A stretch of 64,000 bases of DNA from Microbacterium maritypicum (lineage in GTDB: Bacteria; Actinomycetota; Actinomycetes; Actinomycetales; Microbacteriaceae). Below, piece by piece: positions 17,236 through 25,546 of this stretch (its first letter is position 1; each line of letters opens with the position of its first letter). The notes under the pieces were generated by a model. That model was not told the origin of the DNA and searched no databases. It worked only from the letters and a program-made list of their open reading frames with translations. The stretch covers positions 620,001-684,000 of the forward strand of contig NZ_CP168030.1 in assembly GCF_041529975.1 (NCBI RefSeq). Direction: 5' to 3'. Both the position numbers and the translations under genes were made by a program.

Positions 17236-17342
17236 CGCAGATCTGTCCACGCCCCGAGAGTGCTCCGCGCGGCGTCGTCCCGCAAAGCCGTTGACGAGTG
17301 GCACGGCTGAGCGCTAACACCACGCGGATCGGGACCCATCCC

Positions 17343-17371
17343 TTGTGGGTAAGGGTACCCTTACTTATACT
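17343..17371 (+). promoter_or_regulatory. Promoter with palindromic, possibly iron-repressor, operator
   Basis: The perfect 16-bp palindrome GTAAGGGTACCCTTAC (17349-17364) lies exactly between a -35-like TTGTGG (17343-17348) and a -10 TATACT (17366-17371) with a 17-bp spacer, so a bound protein would block RNA polymerase. The gene downstream encodes a siderophore-interacting domain, so a DtxR/IdeR-type repressor is the natural candidate, although the sequence is not a close match to the classical iron box. Confidence 0.6.
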
Positions 17372-17378
17372 CGAAACC

Positions 17379-17771
17379 ATGAGCAGCGCATGTGAGCACC
17401 TGCAGGATCCCGACTGGGACGACATCGAAGGTGCCGTGCTCATCGCCGGCGACGCGGCCGATGCCGGCATCATCGCGAGCATCGCCGCGCGGTTGCCGTG
17501 GGACGCGCAGGGCGTGATCATCCTCGAGGCGGCGGCGCGCATCCAGTTCCGCCACATCGACGTGCCCGAAGGGGTGTCGGTGCGCTGGTTGGTGCGCGGT
17601 GACGGCATCCGTGCGCACACGCGTGGCGAGCGGCTGGCGAACGCGGTGCACGGGTGGTGCGTTGAGTGGACCTGCTCCGAGCCGCCGTCGCAGTGGACCG
17701 TCTGGCTCGGGCCGCACACGCCGCCGCATGTCGCGCGGATGGCGCGCAGCCTGCTCGGCGTCGCGAACTGA
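17379..17771 (+). CDS. Siderophore-interacting protein C-terminal domain protein
   Basis: A 130-residue protein matching the C-terminal (SIP_C) half of siderophore-interacting flavoproteins: LIAGDAADAGIIASIAARLP, then a VIILEAAARIQFR strand and VRWLVRGD. The N-terminal FAD-binding half is absent, and no second gene supplies it here. The ATG lies about eight bases after the -10 TATACT, indicating a very short or absent leader. Full-length members release iron from siderophores by reducing the ferric ion. A stand-alone C-domain may be a partner or regulator. The palindrome in the promoter supports iron- or metal-dependent control. Confidence 0.75.
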   Translation: MSSACEHLQDPDWDDIEGAVLIAGDAADAGIIASIAARLPWDAQGVIILEAAARIQFRHIDVPEGVSVRWLVRGDGIRAHTRGERLANAVHGWCVEWTCSEPPSQWTVWLGPHTPPHVARMARSLLGVAN

Positions 17772-17806
17772 CCGCTCGGCGACGATCCGATCAGGCGATC
17801 AGGCGC

Positions 17807-18262
17807 TCAGCGAACCGCGGCCACCGCGGGAGCGTTCGCGCCCGCGGTGATCGCGTCGAGGGCGCGGCGCAGCGATGAGCTCGACGTGTGCGCCGTGTAC
17901 GGGAAGTACACGACCTCGACCCCGACCTCGGCGAACTCGCTCTCCAGGCGCAGCCCCTTGTCGGTGCCTCGCCAATCGTCGCCCTTGAAGAAGTGCGTGA
18001 ACTGCACGTCGCGCCACGAGTCCATCTTCGACGGCGTCGTCTCGACGTAGACGTCGTCGACGAACGAGATGTGCTTCACGATCTCTGCACGCTCCGCCGT
18101 CGGGATGACGGGCTCGATGCCCTTCACCTGACGCAGCATCTCGTCGCTGACGACGCCTGCGATCAGAATGTCGCAGTGCTGCTTGGCGTGACGAAGTAGA
18201 TTCAGATGCCCGACGTGAAACAGGTCGAAAGCACCAACGGCATAGCCGATACGCGTCCCCAT
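17807..18262 (-). CDS. TagD-like cytidylyltransferase (glycerol-3-phosphate or related)
   Basis: A 151-residue nucleotidyltransferase with the family signature GAFDLFHVGHLNLL (HVGH) near the N-terminus and an HTSSSSLR segment close to the C-terminus in place of the ISTT-type motif. The size fits CTP:glycerol-3-phosphate cytidylyltransferase, which makes CDP-glycerol for teichoic-acid-type or phosphoglycerol-modified polymers. The CDP-alcohol transferase encoded at 28679 could be a user of the CDP-alcohol. The leader (18263-18342) is unusually structured; its last hairpin holds the ribosome-binding site in the loop. It sits at the left edge of the exopolysaccharide locus. Confidence 0.8.
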   Translation of the reverse strand: MGTRIGYAVGAFDLFHVGHLNLLRHAKQHCDILIAGVVSDEMLRQVKGIEPVIPTAERAEIVKHISFVDDVYVETTPSKMDSWRDVQFTHFFKGDDWRGTDKGLRLESEFAEVGVEVVYFPYTAHTSSSSLRRALDAITAGANAPAVAAVR

Positions 18263-18342
18263 GATCTCCCCAGATCAGTAATTCCCCAGTAAGCGGATCC
18301 CCATCCGCTTCGCGACTCCCACAGCCGCGGTTCGACAGTCTA
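18263..18342 (-). promoter_or_regulatory. Structured 5' leader with three G-loop hairpins (tagD-like gene)
   Basis: A -10 TAGACT (18342-18337) predicts a start near 18330. Reading down the minus strand: hairpin 18329-18311 (7-bp stem with one G-U, loop GTGGG); hairpin 18310-18291 (arms ATCCGCTT/AAGCGGAT inverted, 8 bp, loop GGGG); a CTGGGGAATT element at 18289-18280; hairpin 18277-18262 (arms TGATCT/AGATCA, loop GGGG). The last one contains the ribosome-binding site and the first base of the start codon. Confidence 0.6.
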
Positions 18343-18424
18343 GCAGGTCTGGGTTTCGTTCCCCACAGCAACCCATGGAACGATGGAGGCCGCACGCGGT
18401 GCGTGCGCGGAACAGGGGGCTGAC

Positions 18425-19603
18425 GTGGGGACACCGGTCACGGTCATCGTGCCGACGTTCAACGAACGCGAGAACGTCGCTGAGCTGGTCGCCCGCACCG
18501 CCGCCGCGCTCGCCGGGTGGGAAGCCGAGATCCTGTTCGTCGACGACAGCACCGACGACACCGCGGCCGAGGTCGAACGGGTCGCGATCGACGCCCCGAT
18601 CCCCGTGCGGGTCATCCACCGTACCGAGAACACCGGCGGTCTGGGCGGGGCCGTGGTCGTGGGACTCGAAGCCGCGGCAGCCGACGTCTGCATCGTGATG
18701 GACGGGGATCTACAGCATCCACCGGAACTGCTGCCCGTGCTGCTCGAACGTCACGCCGCAGGGGATGCCGACGTCGTGGCGGCGTCGCGCTACATCGGCG
18801 GAGGCGACACCAGTGGGCTCGGCACGGCGGTGCGCTTCGGCGTCTCACGCGCGGCGACCTGGCTGACGAGGGCGATGTTCCCGATCCGTCTCGCGCGCAG
18901 CACCGACCCGATGACCGGCTTCTTCCTGGCCGACCGGCGTCAGCTCGACCTCACGGCGCTCCAGCCGCAGGGCTTCAAGATCCTCCTCGAGATCCTCGCG
19001 CGCAACGACCTGCGCATCGCCGAGGTGCCGATGGAGTTCGCGGAGCGCCGGCACGGCACCTCGAAGGCGAGCCTGCGTCAGGGGGCGACCTTCATCGCGC
19101 ACCTCGCCCGCCTGCGCTTCGGGAAGATGTCGCTGTTCGCGCTCATCGGCGTGATCGGCGCGGCCGCGAACCTCGGGATCATGTGGGCGCTCACCGCCGC
19201 CGGCGTGCCCTACGTCTGGGCGGCCATCATCGGCGCCGAGGTCACCATCATCGGCAACTTCCTGCTGCAGGAGCGGTTCGTGTTCGCCGACATGCGCACG
19301 GATGCCCGCGCCCTCGGCATCCGCTTCGCCAGCTCCTTCGCGTTCAACAACGTCGAGGCCGCCCTGCGCATCCCGGTGATGGCGCTGATGGTCGAGTCCT
19401 GGCACATCTCGAGCGTGCTCGCGACCGCACTCTCGTTGATCGTGGCGTTCTTCGCCCGGTTCCTGTTCCACTCGCTCGTCGTCTACGCTCCGCAGCGGCG
19501 GCGCAAGGGCGATGCCGCGGGGGCCGAGCCGCCGACGGACACCGCCGCCCTGCGGGTCATCCGCGCGATCGATGCCGAGGCGATGAAGCCGGGCGAGCTC
19601 TAG
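18425..19603 (+). CDS. Family 2 glycosyltransferase fused to GtrA-like membrane domain
   Basis: A 392-residue protein of the dolichyl/undecaprenyl-phosphate sugar synthase type. The N-terminal GT2 domain (1-225) has VIVPTFNERENV, LFVDDSTDDT and the metal-binding MDGDLQHP. The C-terminal GtrA-like domain (about 245-370) has four membrane helices. Such fusions transfer a sugar to polyprenyl phosphate and flip or present the product for decoration of cell-surface polymers. A GTG at 18425 is preferred, since CAGGGGGCTGAC just upstream provides a ribosome-binding site. It is divergent from the tagD-like gene and its stop overlaps the convergent rml stop through a shared CTAG. Confidence 0.88.
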   Translation: MGTPVTVIVPTFNERENVAELVARTAAALAGWEAEILFVDDSTDDTAAEVERVAIDAPIPVRVIHRTENTGGLGGAVVVGLEAAAADVCIVMDGDLQHPPELLPVLLERHAAGDADVVAASRYIGGGDTSGLGTAVRFGVSRAATWLTRAMFPIRLARSTDPMTGFFLADRRQLDLTALQPQGFKILLEILARNDLRIAEVPMEFAERRHGTSKASLRQGATFIAHLARLRFGKMSLFALIGVIGAAANLGIMWALTAAGVPYVWAAIIGAEVTIIGNFLLQERFVFADMRTDARALGIRFASSFAFNNVEAALRIPVMALMVESWHISSVLATALSLIVAFFARFLFHSLVVYAPQRRRKGDAAGAEPPTDTAALRVIRAIDAEAMKPGEL

Positions 19604-21014
19604 CTGCTCGCGCCGAGGTACGTCTCGAGGGCGGCATCCGCATCCCGCGGCGTCCATCCCGTCGCCTCGATGCGGCCGAGGTCCAGCACGCTGTTGAGCG
19701 GACGCGGGGCGATCGGGCCGGCCTGGTCGGCGAAGTACTCCGTGGTGGTCACGTCGGTCACGCCGGAGGGATCATGCCCGGTCAGGCGGTATACGGCGCG
19801 CGCGATGTCGGCCCACGAGCGCGGCTCTCCCGCGCCGGTCACGTTGTAGACGCCGTAAGGAGCGGCGGTCGACAGCAGGTGCAGGATCGCCGAGGCCAGA
19901 TCTTCGGTGAAGGTCAGGCGCCCGATCTGGTCGCCGACGACCCGCGGTGCGATACCCCGCTCGGCGAGCGAGGCCATCGTGCGCACGAAGTTGCGCCCCT
20001 CGCCGATGACCCACGACGTGCGGACGATGTAGTGCCGCGGCACCGTCGCGACGACGGCGTCGCCCGCGGCCTTCGTCTGGCCGTAGACGCCGAGCGGGCG
20101 CACCGGGTCGGACTCCGTGTACGGGCCCGCCTTCGTGCCGTCGAAGACGTAGTCGCTGGAGACATGGACGAGCGTGATGCCGTTCTCGGCGGCGATGCGT
20201 GCCAATGCGGTCACGCCGGTGACGTTCGACGACCAGGCGTCTCCGCGGCCGTCGTCGGTCTCGGCGAGATCGACCGCCGTGTAGGCGGCGGCGTTGATGA
20301 TCGCGCGATAGTCGCGCCATCGCCGCGCTGTGGCGAGGTCGTCGGCACGCAGGTCGAGGGTCTCCCGCGTCGTGTACTCCACGTGCTCGGCGTCGCCGAG
20401 CGCGGCGCGCAGGGCGAGTCCGAGCTGGCCCGCGCCGCCGAGGACGAGGATCTTCTTCGGTCCGATCGGCGTCACATCGGCGAGGCGCGGGTGCGCGAGG
20501 TCCTTGGCCGACACCTCGACGTCGGCGAGCGGGATCGGCCACGCGATGGCCGCGGTCTCATCGGCGAGGTTGAGGAACGAGTACTCCGCGTCGGGCGACC
20601 AGTGATCGTTGACGAGGTACGTGTAGGCCGTGTCCGCCTCGAGCGTCTGGTACGAGTTGCCCACGCCGCGGGGCACCAGGATCGCGCGCGACGGATCGAT
20701 CTCCGTCGTGAAGACCGTGCCGAACGTGTCACCCGCGCGAAGATCGACCCATGCGCCGAAGATCTTCCCGGTGGCGACCGACACCCACTTGTCCCAGGGC
20801 TCCGCGTGGATGCCGCGCGTGGTGCCGACCGCGTCGTTGAACGAGATGTTGTTCTGCACGGGGCCGAAGTCGGGGAGACCGGCGGCGACCATCTTCTCGC
20901 GCTGCCAGTTCTCCTTGAACCACCCACGCGAATCCCCGTGCACCGGCAGGTCGACGACGAGCAGACCGGGGATCGGCGTCTCGGTGACCGTGAGCGCCTT
21001 GCCGAACTCCGTCA

Positions 21015-21015
<1 letters not shown>
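19600..21015 (-). CDS. rmlCD: Bifunctional dTDP-4-dehydrorhamnose 3,5-epimerase/reductase (RmlC-RmlD fusion)
   Basis: A 471-residue fusion catalysing the last two steps of dTDP-L-rhamnose synthesis. Residues 1-175 form an RmlC-type cupin with the catalytic His70 in RGIHAEPWDKW and a VNDHWSPDAEYS segment. From about 182 an RmlD-type short-chain reductase follows: ILVLGGAGQLG, SSDYVFDG and the YGQTK active site. The ATG at 21015 shares a base with the rmlB stop (TGATG). With rmlB and rmlA upstream it forms a complete rhamnose operon. The fusion is known in other actinobacteria. Confidence 0.93.
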
Positions 21016-22882
<1,867 letters not shown>

Positions 22883-22981
22883 GATCCCCCTCGTGAAAAC
22901 GTCGATGTCCATGGTGGCGTCACAGAAGGGACGGCCATCCCCTGCCGTCCGACGACCCCCACAGTCGTACGTCCGACTCTA
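22883..22981 (-). promoter_or_regulatory. rml operon promoter and leader with two G-loop hairpins
   Basis: A -10 TAGAGT (22981-22976) predicts a start near 22969. The first hairpin begins at once: 22968-22952, arms ACGAC/GTCGT plus a wobble pair, loop GTGGG. The second is at 22950-22929, arms GGACGGC/GCCGTCC, loop AGGGGATG. The layout matches the leaders of other exopolysaccharide genes in this window. Confidence 0.6.
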
Positions 22982-23059
22982 GCGGGTCACCTCGCCGGCG
23001 GGTGAGTGGATGCTGTGACGTCCGGTGCGGGATCTCCGTGTCCGTCCCGGAATCGGCTC

Positions 23060-23094
23060 TTGCCAGGGTGCCCGGGGAGGTCCATAGTTGGCTC
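23060..23094 (+). promoter_or_regulatory. Strong sigma-70-type promoter for a leaderless glycosyltransferase mRNA
   Basis: TTGCCA (23060-23065) and CATAGT (23083-23088) are separated by 17 bp. The predicted start coincides with a GTG at 23095, in frame with the glycosyltransferase, so this codon is chosen as the leaderless start. Confidence 0.6.
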
Positions 23095-24117
23095 GTGGAA
23101 TCCGAGGGTGGTGCCTCGCTGTCTCTCACTTGGGCTCATCGTGCCGAACAGTCGGTGCCGGCCTGGGAGCGGAGCCATGCCAGGGGAGAGGTCCCGAGCG
23201 TCTGGCCCTACGGACTGGATGCGCTGCGTGATCACGCGGCCGTGGAGGTGGTCGATCTCCCGCCGCCCGGTCGGGTCGCTCGTGTGCGAGCGCGGCTGGG
23301 CATCGAACCTCGCCCCGTCGAGGGCCTGGCCGTGACGTGGGACGAGAACACCGCGTATCGCCTGCAGATCCTGCATCCCCGCGTCCGCTACGCCACCGGG
23401 GTGATCTGGCTCACCGACATGGCGCAGGCAGGTCCCGCTCCGGCCCGCCTGCTCTCGATGCTGGGCGGGGCCGAATCCGCGTGGGTGCTCAGCGAAGGGC
23501 AGATCGACCCGCTCCGGCGCCTGCTGGGGAGCCGGGGTCCGCGGGTCTTCCCGATCCCGTTCGGCATCGACAGCGACTTCTTCGGCGCGCAGCCCTCTCC
23601 GACGCAGCCGCGGATCGTCAGTGTCGGCAACGACCGTGACCGCGATCCGGCGACGCTCTACGCGGCGCTCGCGCGCGTGCTCGCCGCGCGGCCGGACACG
23701 GAGGTCGTGGTGCAGACGGGTTCCGATCTCGTGCCGCCCGAGGGGGTGCGGGTGGTCCGGCACATGCCGCACGCGGAGCTTCGGGATCTCTATGCGACCG
23801 CCAGCGTCATCGTCGTCCCGACCAGGCCGAACCTGCACGGCTCGGGGATGACGGTGGCTCTGGAAGCGCTGGCGACCGCCCGCCCGGTCGTCGTCTCGGA
23901 TACGCCCGGCATGAGTCAGTACGTGAGCGAGGGGCGGACCGGCCACCTCGTGCCGCCGGGGGACGCGGAGCAACTCGGGAGGGCGGTGCTGGGCCTGCTC
24001 GATGATCCGCAGCGCGCGGCCGAACTCGGGCGCAACGGCCGGATCGAGGTGGAACGCAGCTTCACGACGCAGATCATGGTCGCGGCCCTCGTGCAGGGGC
24101 TGCTGCAGCGGGTGTGA
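23095..24117 (+). CDS. Family 4-type (GT-B) glycosyltransferase
   Basis: A 340-residue GT-B glycosyltransferase. The C-terminal half has the donor-binding pattern of GT4/GT1 enzymes: the IVSVGNDRDRDP strand, a PTRPNLHGSGMTVALEALATARPVVVSD segment (E-x7-E region) and VPPGDAEQL. The N-terminal acceptor domain is poorly conserved. The start is debatable. GTG codons at 23002 and 23068 are in frame, but the promoter at 23060-23088 would start transcription exactly at the GTG at 23095. It is divergent from the rml operon and belongs to the exopolysaccharide locus; donor and acceptor sugars are unknown. Confidence 0.8.
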   Translation: MESEGGASLSLTWAHRAEQSVPAWERSHARGEVPSVWPYGLDALRDHAAVEVVDLPPPGRVARVRARLGIEPRPVEGLAVTWDENTAYRLQILHPRVRYATGVIWLTDMAQAGPAPARLLSMLGGAESAWVLSEGQIDPLRRLLGSRGPRVFPIPFGIDSDFFGAQPSPTQPRIVSVGNDRDRDPATLYAALARVLAARPDTEVVVQTGSDLVPPEGVRVVRHMPHAELRDLYATASVIVVPTRPNLHGSGMTVALEALATARPVVVSDTPGMSQYVSEGRTGHLVPPGDAEQLGRAVLGLLDDPQRAAELGRNGRIEVERSFTTQIMVAALVQGLLQRV

Positions 24118-24161
24118 TCGTGGTGGACGGGCGACGCCACCCGGGCCGACCGGAGAAGGGG

Positions 24162-25502
24162 TCAGCTCGACGTGGCGACGTCGCTGATGATGTACTTTGT
24201 CTTGCCGCCCGTGTACGGCAGGGCATCGACGTATTCGACGCTCACCGGTACCTCGTTCGCGATCCGCTCGCGCAGCGAGGTGACCGCGCTCTCGATCTGG
24301 TCCCGCGCCTGCGCACCCTCGCCGACGACGACGCGGATCACGATCGAGTAGTCGGAGAGCTGGTGGATCTGGAAAAGCCGGACTGCTTCCGGGTGTGCCG
24401 CGAACATCCCCATGAGGCGATGCGCGAGCACGGTGCCGCTGGGCAGGCGGATCAGGTCCGTCGTCCGGCCCTGCGGCTGCTCCATGAGCGGGAGCGCACG
24501 GCCGCAGCGGCAGGGTTCCGCCCGCAGGATGCCCTTGTCGCCCGTGCGGTACCGGATCATGGGAAACACCCGGTTGCGAAGGTCCGTGATGACGAGGTCG
24601 CCCAGCTGACCGGGCGCTGCGGGGGCGCCGTCTTCGTCCACCACCTCGACGCGTCGGACATCCGCGAACACGTGGAGACCGTCGCGGTGGCCGCATTCGC
24701 CGGCGATCCAGCCGAACTCGGAACCACGGTATTCGTCGTAGACGGGAGCGCCGAAGACGGACTCGAGGCGGGTGCGGACGGATGCGGTGAGCGGCGCAGC
24801 TGTCGTCGCGATCGCGGTCGGTGCGGGGACGCTCAGTTTTCGGCGTTCCAGGAAGTCGGCGAACTCCAGCATCGCTCCCACGTAGCCCTCGATCAGGCGC
24901 GGTCGTGTCGCCATGAGCTGGCGATGGAACGTCTCCATGGTCTGCGCTGAGATGAGACCGGCGTCGAGGTAGACCTGCTTGGTCGGCCACCACGCCACGT
25001 CGTTCTTGAGTGTCGCCAGGCGGCCGAAGTTCCAGCGACCCACGCGGGCGAGGTCGTCGGACGGCTCCACTCCCCACCAGGAGTACATCCGCCAGCTCAG
25101 CGCGAGAGACGGCACTCGTGCGTCGTGGAACGTGGCCAGCGGTTCCCCGGTGCTCCCGCCGGTCAGCGCGGGACGAGCGTTGGCGTCGGTCGCCTCGGCG
25201 GTGCGGAACTCCGCCGCGTGCTGTTTCACCGTGGCACGATCGAGGATCGGCAGCGCCGCCCATGCCTCCGGATCGGTCAGGGAGTCCGGGCGGATACCGA
25301 GCTCACCGTAGTGCCTGCCGTAGAACGGCGAGGAGTCCATGGCGAACGCCGCGATGTCGCGTGCGAGCCGGTTCTGCATCTGAGCGAACTCGTCCGGGGC
25401 CAGCCGCTCGTTCGCGAGGAGTTCGCGGTGAAAGGAGCCCGCTTTCGCGCGCACGGTCGCCGCCTTCGCGCGGAAGAACGCGCGTCTCATGGGTGTGGAC
25501 AT
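24162..25502 (-). CDS. PaaK/CapK-like adenylate-forming ligase in the polysaccharide locus
   Basis: A 446-residue protein resembling phenylacetate-CoA ligase and the CapK family. The phosphate-binding loop is LTGGSTGEP; further motifs are YRGSEFGWIA, MIRYRTGDKG and a CRCGR motif, and the C-terminal subdomain ends GGKTKYIISD. In capsule and exopolysaccharide clusters such proteins are thought to activate an acid for attachment to a sugar; the substrate is not known. The start at 25502 has an AGAGG ribosome-binding site. It lies 44 bp downstream of the two-domain glycosyltransferase gene on the same strand, so probably one operon. Confidence 0.8.
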   Translation of the reverse strand: MSTPMRRAFFRAKAATVRAKAGSFHRELLANERLAPDEFAQMQNRLARDIAAFAMDSSPFYGRHYGELGIRPDSLTDPEAWAALPILDRATVKQHAAEFRTAEATDANARPALTGGSTGEPLATFHDARVPSLALSWRMYSWWGVEPSDDLARVGRWNFGRLATLKNDVAWWPTKQVYLDAGLISAQTMETFHRQLMATRPRLIEGYVGAMLEFADFLERRKLSVPAPTAIATTAAPLTASVRTRLESVFGAPVYDEYRGSEFGWIAGECGHRDGLHVFADVRRVEVVDEDGAPAAPGQLGDLVITDLRNRVFPMIRYRTGDKGILRAEPCRCGRALPLMEQPQGRTTDLIRLPSGTVLAHRLMGMFAAHPEAVRLFQIHQLSDYSIVIRVVVGEGAQARDQIESAVTSLRERIANEVPVSVEYVDALPYTGGKTKYIISDVATSS

Positions 25503-25546
25503 CAATACAGCCTCTCGTCGTCGAAGGATGCGCTCGGGGATACGGC

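Noticed and set aside
24114..24950. Plus-strand open frame opposite the PaaK-like gene
   Set aside because: Antisense shadow; the minus-strand frame carries intact ligase motifs.
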